Origin: an uncultured Prevotella sp.
Lineage (GTDB): Bacteria; Bacteroidota; Bacteroidia; Bacteroidales; Bacteroidaceae
Direction of reading: 5' to 3'
DNA length: 21,731 nt
Assembly (NCBI GenBank): GCA_900551985.1
Contig: URYG01000026.1
Location: forward strand, 1-21,731
Shown piece by piece: positions 5,725-13,876 of the stretch. The notes under the pieces were generated by a model that ran no database searches, was not told the DNA's origin, and saw only the letters and a program-made list of their open reading frames with translations. Numbering within the stretch: the stretch's first letter is position 1; the number at the start of each line of letters is the position of its first letter. The position numbers and the translations under genes are program-made.

Positions 5725-6213
5725 TCAAACTTCTTCCTGGGCATCCTTGTCAGAGAACCTGATAGGCTTGCCGCTGATATATTCTCCGCTGTCGTTGAAA
5801 TCCTTCATACGCTTCACGAAGTTCTTGGGCAGTATGGGATATATCGCCTGGATGTTCTCTATGATGGAGAATATCTCCCTCACCATCATGAATACGCAGA
5901 GATAAGTACCAATCCACTGCATCGGGCCTACCACGGCGCCACCTACGGTGGCATGGCTGGCAAAATTACTGAGGATCATCAGGAAGATATATATCACAAT
6001 CTTGCGGGTGAACCGGGAGAAGAACGATTCGCTCGATGCATCCTTGTGAATGAAATGCTTCCACACACCCAATATGGTATCGATGGCGATTGCCACCGCT
6101 ATCCACTTGGCAAACTCCCAGTCCTGATAAACATACTGGAACCCCTCCGTCACTATCGTGATCGGGAGTGATGTGATTGCTATCATCGGTATATTACGTT
6201 TTAATTGTTTCAT
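5725..6213 (-). CDS. Phage holin (162 aa)
   Basis: The start is placed at ATG 6213 (MKQLKRNIPMIAI), because the longer open frame begins upstream of the predicted transcription start. Several hydrophobic helices are visible: about residues 8-25, 34-50 (WIAVAIAIDTILGVWKHF) and 71-90 (IVIYIFLMILSNFASH), with a further one near 95-115. The motif DTILGVWKHF followed by a polar loop and SRFTRKIVIY is characteristic of the toxin-secretion/phage-lysis holin family. The C-terminus is polar. It is the first gene of the lysis operon and is expected to permeabilise the inner membrane for the endolysin. Confidence 0.82.
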   Translation of the reverse strand: MKQLKRNIPMIAITSLPITIVTEGFQYVYQDWEFAKWIAVAIAIDTILGVWKHFIHKDASSESFFSRFTRKIVIYIFLMILSNFASHATVGGAVVGPMQWIGTYLCVFMMVREIFSIIENIQAIYPILPKNFVKRMKDFNDSGEYISGKPIRFSDKDAQEEV

Positions 6214-6242
6214 ATCGAAGGTCTTTTTGTTGTAAGACGTTG

Positions 6243-6273
6243 CAAAGATACGCATTATTCTGCAGACGGCAAA
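6243..6273 (-). promoter_or_regulatory. Promoter of the lysis operon
   Basis: On the minus strand TTTG (6273-6270) is followed after 19 nt by TATCTTTG (6250-6243). It lies between the upstream gene's stop (6277) and the holin start, and predicts transcription from near 6236. Confidence 0.75.
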
Positions 6274-6276
6274 GGA

Positions 6277-6864
6277 CTAACCTTTCATCATCTTCCGGGC
6301 TATGCGGTGGGTATCCAGAATATCTGCACCGGTGGCAGAGAGCATCAGCGTCCATCCGTAGCTCTGCAGCTCGGCAGAGACAAAAGGAATGATTTCGCAG
6401 TTGGCAACGCTGTCGCGGTCCATCCAGTAGAGTTCCTCACGCTCGGCATCTGCCATGATGCGTGCGTGAATCTTGGAGAGCATCTGAAGGGTGCGGTCGT
6501 TGGCTATGATGCGCTCGAGCATATCCGATGTAGCAGGCATCTTCATGGCCACCGTCACCGCTATGCGCTGGGTACACTCGAAGCTTCTGCGGCCATCGCC
6601 CTGCATATCCACCTCGCCGTAATCCACGAAGAGGAAGGAGCCGGTGAGCTTGTCGATGCGCTGCTTCAGCTCGTCGAACGACTGGCCATATACGTAGTTC
6701 TCTATCTCTGGAACCAGTTCCTTCTCCTTTTCCGGCATGTTGCCCAGCATAGTGAGCACGGTGGCATACTCTTCCATACGGCTCTCGCCCTTGGTAGCAA
6801 TACCCTTGGTGATGCCTGCAGAAGCAGGAAACTTGGCAAAATATGTAAATAGATCCAATAACAT
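6277..6864 (-). CDS. Phage virion/connector protein of unknown function (195 aa)
   Basis: The protein begins MLLDLFTYFAKFPASAG and is mixed alpha/beta, with no membrane segment or signal. It includes GSFLFVDYGEVDMQGDGRRS and a beta-rich block TQRIAVTVAMKMPAT, then a C-terminal strand-rich part (YGWTLMLSATGADILDTHR). Size, fold impression and position (last gene before the lysis operon, after portal and chaperone-like genes) would suit a neck, tail-completion or tail-terminator protein, but no motif proves this. It ends directly at the lysis promoter. Confidence 0.65.
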   Translation of the reverse strand: MLLDLFTYFAKFPASAGITKGIATKGESRMEEYATVLTMLGNMPEKEKELVPEIENYVYGQSFDELKQRIDKLTGSFLFVDYGEVDMQGDGRRSFECTQRIAVTVAMKMPATSDMLERIIANDRTLQMLSKIHARIMADAEREELYWMDRDSVANCEIIPFVSAELQSYGWTLMLSATGADILDTHRIARKMMKG

Positions 6865-6881
6865 AAGCTTATAATTTTGTC

Positions 6882-6901
6882 GCAGGAATGCGTTTTCCTG
6901 C
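6882..6901 (-). other. Intercistronic hairpin
   Basis: GCAGGAA-aacgca-TTCCTGC on the minus strand is a perfect 7-bp stem in the 41-nt gap between the genes at 6906-7769 and 6277-6864. It is followed by GACAAAATT rather than a T-run, so an RNA-processing or stability role is more likely than termination. Confidence 0.5.
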
Positions 6902-6905
6902 CTGG

Positions 6906-7769
6906 TTATACTATCTTGTTGATGATATCGATGGGCAGCCCCACCTCGGTGGCTATCTTTGCCACCTCCATGCCGGAAGCCTTCAGGCTCTTCACGCCGT
7001 CGATGGTCTTCTTGCGCAGGATGCGCAGGTAGGTGAGCACGTTCATCTGCTCCACCTGGCGGGCATTACCCAGTCCATCCTTCGAGAGGTCGTAGAGTGC
7101 ATCGGTGGCATCGGTGGTGATGCTGCAGCTGCCCGGCTGTGCCGTGAACTGGGTGAGCAGCGAGAATTCCGTCTTCGAGAAGAGGAAGTTGTTTACTGCA
7201 GTAAAGTTCAAGGCTATCGCCCTGAGCGTATTGACAGGCAGCTTCATGAACTGCTGTGCCAGCTTCTGTGCCTTCTCCGAGGAATACTCACCCTTACCGT
7301 AATAGAGCACGGCTGCCAGCAGCGGCAGACTCTCCTCGCCCATATCGAGAAGCTGGCGCGCCTCGATATACTGCAGTGCCGTGAGCGAACAGGTGAGCGA
7401 CTGGAAGTCCGTATTGACCTCGTAGCCGTAATACGCCTTCCGGTCGATGAAGACGATAGGCAGCTGCTGGCGGCAGAAGCAGAGATCGAGCACAATCTTT
7501 CCGTCAGCCTCCTTGAAGATGAAGGTAAGCTGGTCGGCTATCGCCATGAAGTTCTCGAGAGCCTTCTCGTCTCTTTTTATCTTTCCCAGGTTCCACTTCA
7601 TCAGATGGCAGAGGAACAGGCACTTGATGGCGCCTGGGGGATAATGCCCATTATCCATGAGCGACAGCAGCTCTATAAGCTTCAGGAACTGCTCAGAAGT
7701 GAGTAGTTCCCATGAGTTCGGGATTTCGTATTCCTTCCCGTTGGCTCTTACGGAAATCGATTTTTTCAT
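6906..7769 (-). CDS. Tail-assembly-chaperone-like phage protein (287 aa)
   Basis: The N-terminus (VRANGKEYEIPNSWELLTSE) followed by a helical region (FLKLIELLSLMDNGHYPPGA) resembles proteins placed between portal/connector and tail genes in Bacteroidales phages, often thought to be tail-assembly chaperones. The rest is largely helical, with a Cys/Tyr-rich stretch near residues 97-160 and a C-terminal helical part (VLTYLRILRKKTIDGVKSL). There is no enzymatic motif. It starts 3 nt after the stop of the preceding gene, so the two are translated together. The function is inferred from context only. Confidence 0.6.
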   Translation of the reverse strand: MKKSISVRANGKEYEIPNSWELLTSEQFLKLIELLSLMDNGHYPPGAIKCLFLCHLMKWNLGKIKRDEKALENFMAIADQLTFIFKEADGKIVLDLCFCRQQLPIVFIDRKAYYGYEVNTDFQSLTCSLTALQYIEARQLLDMGEESLPLLAAVLYYGKGEYSSEKAQKLAQQFMKLPVNTLRAIALNFTAVNNFLFSKTEFSLLTQFTAQPGSCSITTDATDALYDLSKDGLGNARQVEQMNVLTYLRILRKKTIDGVKSLKASGMEVAKIATEVGLPIDIINKIV

Positions 7770-7772
7770 AAG

Positions 7773-8705
7773 CTACGGCATTAAGTACATATTATCATCC
7801 GGCTGGTTCTCTGCCGAGAAGGAGAGGAAATCATTGCCTTCCTGGGCATCGAGCAGCATATCCACGTTGTGGAGCAGGTCCTCTGCCTCGCCCTCCAGCT
7901 GGGTAGCCAGCAGGATAGCCCGGCTCGCTTCATCGCTGCCCGAACGGGTGGCGGTATTGTCTTCGAAGAGGTTGCGGATGGTGGCGGGGAATTCCAGGAT
8001 ATCGAAGCGCCGGAGCGATTTCGCCACGGTCTTCTTCACCAGGGCACGCTTCAGCATGGGCAGCGCCTTCTGGCCGAACTCGGCAAAGGTCTGGTCTTCC
8101 CCACCCTTCTCCAACCGCTCGAAGTAGGCACCTATGCTCTCGTCGAGCACCTCCTTCTGTAGGGGTACGCAGCGGAAGAAGAAGAGATACGAGAGGTCGA
8201 TAGGGTAAATTTCATCGAATTCATCGGCAGTATCTACCTTCAGCTGGCTGAGCATCCTGCAGTAGTTGGTCTTGCGCCAATCTTCCATGGCTAGGCGGAT
8301 TTCTGCGGTTTCATCGTCGCTGATCTCCTCGGTAAGCTCCGAAATCAGCGAATCCATCGCATTGAAGTAATTCTCCATGTACGAGCGCTTCATGCCTTCA
8401 AGCTCGTACTTGTAGAGATTCACTTCGTTCTTTCTGCGGTTTACGGCATCGAAGATGATCTGCGTGGCAAGCGTAAGGTTTGCCATGGCTGCACGGAGGA
8501 AATCCTTCAGGCAGCTGTCTTCATCCCCGATGGCAACAATATCGAAGAACGTATTGCCACCAATAATGGCAACAATACGCTTGCGTGCGGCAACGGCAGA
8601 ACCCCGAAGGCTGTCGAAGTCGGCACTGGTATCAGCACCTGGCGCACTGTTGCAGAACTGTGCGTAGCTGCTGAAGAGGTCTTTGAGTTGAAATTTCTTG
8701 TTCAT
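7773..8705 (-). CDS. Phage head-tail connector-like protein (310 aa)
   Basis: The gene starts in an ATGA overlap with the portal stop, which argues for translational coupling. The protein is mostly helical, rich in Asp/Glu and Phe, with segments such as YLFFFRCVPLQKEVLDESI, and has no membrane anchor. Proteins of about this size directly after the portal in Bacteroidales phages are usually head-completion or connector proteins. I do not see a motif that fixes the family. Confidence 0.6.
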   Translation of the reverse strand: MNKKFQLKDLFSSYAQFCNSAPGADTSADFDSLRGSAVAARKRIVAIIGGNTFFDIVAIGDEDSCLKDFLRAAMANLTLATQIIFDAVNRRKNEVNLYKYELEGMKRSYMENYFNAMDSLISELTEEISDDETAEIRLAMEDWRKTNYCRMLSQLKVDTADEFDEIYPIDLSYLFFFRCVPLQKEVLDESIGAYFERLEKGGEDQTFAEFGQKALPMLKRALVKKTVAKSLRRFDILEFPATIRNLFEDNTATRSGSDEASRAILLATQLEGEAEDLLHNVDMLLDAQEGNDFLSFSAENQPDDNMYLMP

Positions 8706-10192
8706 GACTGCTGGCGGTTTAATCGGTCATCCGGAGAGACATCTTCCTGTCGCTGCGGAACCTCGCGGTAGAAGCCCAGACGGTAGCCCTGCCTGTAGAG
8801 TTCCGGGAAGTTCAGGCGCAGCGCCCAGTTGAGCGGTTCTGCGCAGACTTCATCCTCTGAGGTGAGCGACATGATGTAGATGAGATAATTATAATAGGTA
8901 TCGCTTCCGCTCTTCGAGATCACTCCATCCTTATCTACTGCAGATATGGCTGAATCGAGACCCACGGAAGAGAGAAGAGCCTGGTCGGTACGCTTGTCGT
9001 AGGAGATGAGTGCATCGATGTACTCCTTATACTTGAGGTCGATGGTCTCCACCTTCCACGACTGCTCGTGACCCTGGGCATCCATGAAGGAGATGGAAGA
9101 GAATCCCTTGCCCTGATTGTCGGCGCCGGAGAGATAGGTACTGAACTTGCGCACCTCGTCGCGGACGTAGCGCACCATGCACGACTCCTTGAAGTCGGTA
9201 CCGATATCGATGCCGTTGTACTTCAGCAGTTCCAGCCCCTTCGCCTTGCGCCGCTTGTTCTCCTCGCAGAGCTTGGTCATCTGGGTGCGCTTGCTCTGGA
9301 TCCAGGCGTTCGGAATGATGACGTGCACCTTTGCGGCAAGCGAGTTTTTCAGAAAACTGTTGATGTAGCGTGCCGTCTTGTTGCTGCCCAGGATGGAAGG
9401 TCTGGCTCCCTGATGGGTCTCGTTGGATCCGTAGTATTCGTCCACCGATTTCTCCCGGTGATGGGAGATCGCAGCGTAGTTGTAGTTATCCACCTCGCTG
9501 AAGCTGAACTTCGGATAAACCGAGTAACTTGACAAGCCATAGGCAAATCGCCCTACCACTACCTGGCGGAAATCGCTGTAGGAAACCAGCTCGGAAGCTA
9601 CATCGTGGCGGGTGGTGGCTAGGCGGCAGTAGCGGTTCTCCATGGCTTCCAGTGCTGCCACCGGCTTACCCACGCCTATCATCTTGCCTCGGGTGAAGCG
9701 CCACTTCACGAAGAAGTCGCCGAAGTAATAGTAGTTCTTGATGCAGGTCTTGCAGAACTCCTCTACCGATGGAATGCCCCGGGAACTCCAGGAGTCGAGC
9801 CACTCCATCACTTCCGGCTGTTCCTCGTACTTGCGTACCAGCTTGCCGTCCTCGATAGCCTGCCTATATACTGCAAGCCCATGACCATAGAGCATCTTGA
9901 TCTCCTTGGAGTAGAGACGTGGAAGCAGTCGGTTCTCCTTGATCTCCTTGGTTATTTCCTCACACTGCTGGTTGTTGTAGCCGCGCATCAATACCTGATA
10001 ACCCTGTATGCCCAGATACTGGTGCTGCTGCATCCAGAGCGTACCACCGAACGGAGACTCCAGGAGTGGTGACTGGAAGAGCTGCTCTGCACCCAAGGCA
10101 GGATCACCCTCGCCCAGCTGGAAGGTGAAGGTATTGCCATCGGCAAGATAGATGCCGGCATTGCCATACATATCTATTTCGTAATCGTTCAT
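8702..10192 (-). CDS. Phage portal protein (496 aa)
   Basis: The start is ATG 10192 (MNDYEIDMYGNAG), in an ATGA overlap with the stop of the preceding small gene; a TTG two codons upstream is less likely. Length (about 500 aa), position two genes after the large terminase, and content fit a portal. An N-terminal region (YQVLMRGYNNQQCEEI) is followed by a wing-like part with CIKNYYYFGDFFVKWRFTRG. A long central segment comes next, with ALEAMENRYCRLATTRHDVA and polar residues. The C-terminal part holds VETIDLKYKEYIDALISYDKRTDQALLSS. That last segment, followed by GLDSA and a downstream helix, is the kind of region that in many portals forms the stem/tunnel helices. The portal is the dodecameric ring through which terminase pumps DNA. 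Confidence 0.72.
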   Translation of the reverse strand: MNDYEIDMYGNAGIYLADGNTFTFQLGEGDPALGAEQLFQSPLLESPFGGTLWMQQHQYLGIQGYQVLMRGYNNQQCEEITKEIKENRLLPRLYSKEIKMLYGHGLAVYRQAIEDGKLVRKYEEQPEVMEWLDSWSSRGIPSVEEFCKTCIKNYYYFGDFFVKWRFTRGKMIGVGKPVAALEAMENRYCRLATTRHDVASELVSYSDFRQVVVGRFAYGLSSYSVYPKFSFSEVDNYNYAAISHHREKSVDEYYGSNETHQGARPSILGSNKTARYINSFLKNSLAAKVHVIIPNAWIQSKRTQMTKLCEENKRRKAKGLELLKYNGIDIGTDFKESCMVRYVRDEVRKFSTYLSGADNQGKGFSSISFMDAQGHEQSWKVETIDLKYKEYIDALISYDKRTDQALLSSVGLDSAISAVDKDGVISKSGSDTYYNYLIYIMSLTSEDEVCAEPLNWALRLNFPELYRQGYRLGFYREVPQRQEDVSPDDRLNRQQS

Positions 10193-10515
10193 AGCCAATC
10201 TATTTTGTGTAATTTAAATCCGTCCTGAGGGAACCCCATGTACCTGATGAGGATCCTGTAGCACATCTTGGGATTCCCGTCCTCGTCGGTATAGAGGAAG
10301 TAGTTCTCACCATCGATGGCGAAGCGCTCCCTGGGGAGTTGGGTGCGGTACTTGCAGTGATGGCGCACCTGAAGCTCGGTGCTTGCCTCGTCTCTCTGCC
10401 TGGAATAGGGAAAGAAGACCAGGGTAAACTCCCCATCGGGCAGCTTACTGATCTCCCTGGCCCACTGCAGCGCCGTGATGCCATCCATGATGATGTTCTT
10501 GCTCTTTCTGTTCAT
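10189..10515 (-). CDS. Small phage protein between terminase and portal (108 aa)
   Basis: It starts at ATG 10515 (MNRKSKNIIMDGITALQWAR). The rest is a compact alpha/beta domain with many aromatic and basic residues (GEFTLVFFPYSRQRDEAS, ENYFLYTDEDGNPKMCYRIL). It has no membrane segment. It is coupled to the portal gene by an ATGA overlap and follows a 271-nt gap after the large terminase, with its own probable promoter. I do not recognise the family. Confidence 0.7.
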   Translation of the reverse strand: MNRKSKNIIMDGITALQWAREISKLPDGEFTLVFFPYSRQRDEASTELQVRHHCKYRTQLPRERFAIDGENYFLYTDEDGNPKMCYRILIRYMGFPQDGFKLHKIDWL

Positions 10516-10522
10516 AACGATG

Positions 10523-10553
10523 CGAAGTTAGCAAAAAAATATCGCCCTGCAAA
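10523..10553 (-). promoter_or_regulatory. Probable promoter of the portal operon
   Basis: On the minus strand TTTG (10553-10550) is followed after 19 nt by TAACTTCG (10530-10523), which differs from TAnnTTTG at one position. Spacing is ideal and the gene start at 10515 is just downstream, which implies a very short or leaderless transcript. Confidence 0.5.
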
Positions 10554-10608
10554 AGACCGGCTGCACCCTGCTGCCGTCATATTTCCGAGAATCGTAAGGC
10601 CTGCACCT

Positions 10609-10722
10609 CTATTCCTCTTCCCAGCGGTGCGTGCAGAATTCCGTGACACGTTTTTCTGGGATTTTTCTCTGGTGGGGCTGCTTGGGCTGATTATCAGCAT
10701 CTTGCGTTTTGCACCCCTTCAT
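10609..10722 (-). CDS. Possible 37-aa basic small protein in the terminase-portal gap
   Basis: From ATG 10722 the frame encodes MKGCKTQDADNQPKQPHQRK and continues to a tail ending FCTHRWEEE, then TAG. It is Gln/Pro/Lys-rich with two Cys. It is the best coding candidate in the otherwise empty 271 nt between the large terminase and the next gene. There is no Shine-Dalgarno motif and no known family, so it remains uncertain. Confidence 0.35.
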   Translation of the reverse strand: MKGCKTQDADNQPKQPHQRKIPEKRVTEFCTHRWEEE

Positions 10723-10739
10723 TTTAACTGAATTATTGG

Positions 10740-10768
10740 TTCCTGCAGTCATTTTATTGCTGCAGAAA
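10740..10768. other. Inverted repeat after the large terminase gene
   Basis: TTTCTGCAG and CTGCAGGAA (minus strand) pair over 9 bp with one G-T wobble around an 11-nt loop. It lies 19 nt beyond the terminase stop and has no T-run, so it may be a weak terminator or a processing site. Confidence 0.4.
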
Positions 10769-10786
10769 CAGTATATTATCCACCGT

Positions 10787-12550
10787 TTATATCTCGAAAT
10801 TGTCGGGTAAATCGGTAGGATACGTACTTAATTCTGCCTTCACGGCATCCGAATAGAGACCGTAAAGCAGGTAAATCATGGCTGAAGGAAGCTGCGTGGT
10901 GAGTCCTGCCTGGTTCTTGAGCTGCTGCTTCTTCTCCGAACTCTTGTCGAGCTCTATCTTGCCCTCCGTCTTCTTCAGAGGAGAGATCATGATGGCGCTG
11001 CACAGGTTCTTGCACTCGTTCTCGTCGATGCGCACGATAGGAAGCAGCGGGCTCCGCTCTCCGAAGAGCATCTGACAGAGCTTGAACTGCTGCCAGTGGT
11101 AGATGGTAGGCGCATCCTCGTTGTAGAGCACTACCATGAAGCCATACGACTCCAGTGCTGCCTTCAGGTTGAGCGAGTCGGTGGTTATCTGTTCCCGTTC
11201 CTCCTTGCGCTTGTTGCCGGCGCGGTCCGGGTAGAGATAGATGGTCTTGTTGACTGCTGCTGACCCGAAGAACTGGTGCACCTCTGCCACCAGGTCGTTG
11301 TAATCCTTGGGCAGGAAGGCGAAGAACTCCTTGATGATGTCGAGCCTTCTGCCATAGTCCTTCTTCTGGGCTACGATGAGCGACTGGAAGTTGCCGGGGT
11401 CATAGCCCATGTAGAGCGGTTCCTGAGGGTCGTAGTGAAGCAGATACTCGGCAGAGAGGATGAATCTATCCTTCAGGTTCAGGCGAAGGATTGACTCATA
11501 CTTGTAACTGTCCTTGAACTGATGCCTTACGTGGTCGTAGTTGATGAAGAACTTATTGGTTACTTCCTTGTGACGGATGGCACAGATGGCGGTAAGGAAC
11601 TCGTCGATATCGAGGGTGTCGAGCTGCGTCTTGAAGAACTTAGGGCCTAGGATATCCTTGTTGCAGAAGGAGGATGCACGGATGTAGAAGATGGCGTTGC
11701 GCCTCATATCGGCAAGGCGCGGCTTCCATCGCTCCACGAAGGAATTGAGTCTGACCGTCTCGAGTCGCATCTTCTCCAGGAGTACCGGATCCTTGGAATC
11801 CCGCTCCTGCTGCCTGAGGATGAAGAGCCGGTAGAGACTCTTGTTAAGTTCCAGAGAAACGGTGGCGATCTCCTCGATAAGCTTCGGGTTCACCTTCTTC
11901 TCGTACTCCTCGAACCAGTCATCCTCTCCGAGGTCAACACGGGCGGTATCACTCACGCCGGTAACACCCTCATAGTAAGCAGAGCATCGCACATTGGCTG
12001 GACCTCCACGCAAGGATGGGAAGAGTCGGGTCTTCAGCTTCTCGCCGCTGTTGTGCTTCATCTCCTCCACGAAGGCGTGCACGGCATTTCTACCTGCCAC
12101 GGATTCCGGCTGGTCGCTTGATACCAGCTGAAGGTGGGCGCCATTGCGGAAGATCACGCTATGCTTGGCATAGGCTATCGGGTATCTCGGCTTGCGGAAG
12201 TGGGAAGGCAGCGTGCTCTCCCCTACCACGTAATCGATGCCATACTCGAGCATAGGGCGCTGCTGACCGTTCACCACAACCTGGCGGGAGAAGTATGCCT
12301 GGATGTTAGGCCAGACGTTGGTCATCAGTGCCACATAGGTCTTGTGAACCAGGAAAGAAAGCTCTCCCGGCATATCATTGGCAACACGTATCAGTCGGGG
12401 ACCCGTCACACCTTCGGTCTTTCCTCCGGCACGTGCCACCTCGGCAAAAAGCATGTTGGGATCGATGATATTGGCAAGCAGCTGCATGCCGTTCATATAA
12501 TAATGCTCGAATTCACCGAGCGAATTGTCATTCAATATCAGTTGGCTCAT
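10787..12550 (-). CDS. terL: Phage large terminase subunit (587 aa)
   Basis: This is the ATP-driven DNA-packaging motor and headful/cohesive-end nuclease. The N-terminal ATPase domain shows a Walker A region near residues 38-46 (VARAGGKTEG), with the GGKT end of the P-loop. The Walker B and catalytic acid are near 160-167 (VHAFVEEMKH). The C-terminal RNase H-like nuclease domain shows its first Asp in LYMGYDPGNFQSL (about residue 378), a second in LYPDRAGNKR, and conserved helices near the end (PSAMIYLLYGLYSDAV). Length and motif order are normal. The start at ATG 12550 overlaps the preceding gene by 23 nt, the usual small-large terminase coupling. Confidence 0.9.
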   Translation of the reverse strand: MSQLILNDNSLGEFEHYYMNGMQLLANIIDPNMLFAEVARAGGKTEGVTGPRLIRVANDMPGELSFLVHKTYVALMTNVWPNIQAYFSRQVVVNGQQRPMLEYGIDYVVGESTLPSHFRKPRYPIAYAKHSVIFRNGAHLQLVSSDQPESVAGRNAVHAFVEEMKHNSGEKLKTRLFPSLRGGPANVRCSAYYEGVTGVSDTARVDLGEDDWFEEYEKKVNPKLIEEIATVSLELNKSLYRLFILRQQERDSKDPVLLEKMRLETVRLNSFVERWKPRLADMRRNAIFYIRASSFCNKDILGPKFFKTQLDTLDIDEFLTAICAIRHKEVTNKFFINYDHVRHQFKDSYKYESILRLNLKDRFILSAEYLLHYDPQEPLYMGYDPGNFQSLIVAQKKDYGRRLDIIKEFFAFLPKDYNDLVAEVHQFFGSAAVNKTIYLYPDRAGNKRKEEREQITTDSLNLKAALESYGFMVVLYNEDAPTIYHWQQFKLCQMLFGERSPLLPIVRIDENECKNLCSAIMISPLKKTEGKIELDKSSEKKQQLKNQAGLTTQLPSAMIYLLYGLYSDAVKAELSTYPTDLPDNFEI

Positions 12551-13190
12551 CGCTTATATCCTCCACAATTTCCGCTTCCTGAATGTCAGCATCACGAAGC
12601 AGGCGTTTTTTCTCTGAGCTCTCGATAGGCAAGCCATCGATGAGCGAAATATAGAAGCCGCGGTTGTGCTTGGCGGCAATCTCCTTGAGGTTCTTTTTCT
12701 GAAAACCCAGCTCCTCGGGAGTAATCTCCGGGGTGATGAGGAAAACCACGCCGAGGTCTCTGTCGGCTTCTGCCTGCTCTGATGCACGGCGGCGGCACTC
12801 CAGAGCCTGGTCCATACATGCCTTCTGCATCTTGTAGTCGCGCTTGGCTGAGCAGAGCTTGGCAAGGTCTTCATACTTGTTGGCAAAATCGTTCTCCCAG
12901 ACCTTGATGCTCACGTTGCAGTCAACATTGAAATAAGATATCGCCTGATTGATGCGGGTCATGCAGGTACGCACATCGAGGGAGATCTTCTGCTGCGCGG
13001 CTATGCGCTGCTTGAGCTGACGGGCTCCACGGGTAATGTTGCGCTCATACTCGTAAATCTCGGCAGCCCACTGCAACTGCTTCAGGAAGATCTTCACGTC
13101 TTCCGGAATGCCTTCACCATCGCCCGTGGTCAGGAAGGTGGTGATAAGGTCCGGGTGTACGCTCTCCAGTTTTTCTATCTCGCTTTTCAT
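12528..13190 (-). CDS. Probable small terminase subunit (220 aa)
   Basis: The gene lies directly before the large terminase and overlaps it. The N-terminal half has a helical region (VKIFLKQLQWAAEIYEYERN), then ITRGARQLKQRIAAQQKIS and a long helix that could make the oligomerisation core. The C-terminal third (LGFQKKNLKEIAAKHNRGFY) is basic and ends in an acidic tail (EAEIVEDISDEPTDIE), typical of the terminase-binding end of TerS proteins. There is no clear classical helix-turn-helix at the N-terminus, so the call rests on size, layout and position. It starts in an ATGA overlap with the gene before it. Confidence 0.6.
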   Translation of the reverse strand: MKSEIEKLESVHPDLITTFLTTGDGEGIPEDVKIFLKQLQWAAEIYEYERNITRGARQLKQRIAAQQKISLDVRTCMTRINQAISYFNVDCNVSIKVWENDFANKYEDLAKLCSAKRDYKMQKACMDQALECRRRASEQAEADRDLGVVFLITPEITPEELGFQKKNLKEIAAKHNRGFYISLIDGLPIESSEKKRLLRDADIQEAEIVEDISDEPTDIE

Positions 13191-13393
13191 ACGCCGAACA
13201 ACTCCTTTCTCAGTTTCAGCTCCTCACGGTCCTGCATACGCTCGTTCAGAAGCTTGATGGCATCGAGGTCTCCGGCTTCTGCCTGCTCGGCTATCTTGGC
13301 ATCAGCCTTGAGCTGAGCCTGCTCAAGCACTCCTCCGTTTTTGATCATCTGAACGCAGGTATCTGCTATCTTTCGTAATTCCTTCTTATCCAT
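13187..13393 (-). CDS. Small helical phage protein before the small terminase (68 aa)
   Basis: The start is set at ATG 13393 (MDKKELRKIADTCVQMIKNG), which overlaps the preceding stop by 8 nt; a GTG at 13405 is an alternative. The protein is short, highly charged and probably all helical (GDLDAIKLLNERMQDREELK). It ends in an ATGA overlap with the probable small terminase. The function is unknown. Tight overlaps on both sides place it in the packaging/morphogenesis operon. Confidence 0.65.
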   Translation of the reverse strand: MDKKELRKIADTCVQMIKNGGVLEQAQLKADAKIAEQAEAGDLDAIKLLNERMQDREELKLRKELFGV

Positions 13394-13814
13394 CTGATTG
13401 ATCACTATATTGTTCCATCACCATCTTGAACATGCGTTCACGCTCCTGATGGCGTTGGAGGTTCTCACGGTCGCTGGCACGTTTGTCCTTGCGATCGTTT
13501 CTTTTAATATAACTCTTGTAGCGCTTGATATTATCGAGCACATTCTTATGCTTATGAAGAAACTCTGCGGGGTCCTTCCTGAAGAGTTTCACGAGCTCAT
13601 CGAACTCAGACTTGCCTCTCAGAAGCGGGTGCTTGTAGAGGAACTTGCCTGTATCGTTGTATGCCTTCAGCTCCTCGAAGGCCTGAAGGTTCCTGATGCG
13701 GAGTTCTGCCATGGCAGCCACATCCCGCTCCTTCGGCTTCTTGTCTAGAACCTCGTCGAGTTTCTTCATCTTTCGCCAGGTGTTGATACGGTCGTTGTAG
13801 ATGACGGTAGCCAT
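13386..13814 (-). CDS. Helical, Lys/Arg-rich phage protein, possibly fused upstream by frameshift (142 aa)
   Basis: The first ATG is at 13814 (MATVIYNDRINTWRKMKKLD). The frame is open for 22 more codons upstream, and those codons look coding (EYPNIDWDNLYNEDVQ). They contain no ATG and connect exactly, in the -1 frame, to the A-run at the end of the gene at 13877-14482. The protein itself is rich in Lys, Arg and Glu and probably helical throughout (FRKDPAEFLHKHKNVLDN). It could be a head-morphogenesis or scaffold-type protein, but I do not recognise it. A weak GAGG lies 8 nt before the ATG, so independent initiation is also possible. Confidence 0.65.
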   Translation of the reverse strand: MATVIYNDRINTWRKMKKLDEVLDKKPKERDVAAMAELRIRNLQAFEELKAYNDTGKFLYKHPLLRGKSEFDELVKLFRKDPAEFLHKHKNVLDNIKRYKSYIKRNDRKDKRASDRENLQRHQERERMFKMVMEQYSDQSDG

Positions 13815-13876
13815 CTGCACGTCCTCATTATAGAGATTATCCCAGTCGATGTTAGGATATTCCTCTTCCTTTTGGA

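Noticed and set aside
6888..7706. Long plus-strand frames opposite the late genes (for example 6888-7706, 6205-6852, 16268-16918)
   Set aside because: They are antisense shadows of well-supported minus-strand genes, with His/Leu/Arg-rich compositions and no promoter or start signal.
10512..10700. Minus-strand frame of 62 codons in the terminase-portal gap
   Set aside because: It overlaps the predicted promoter and the start of the next gene, and its Ser/Arg-rich sequence looks like non-coding DNA. The 37-codon frame is the better candidate.
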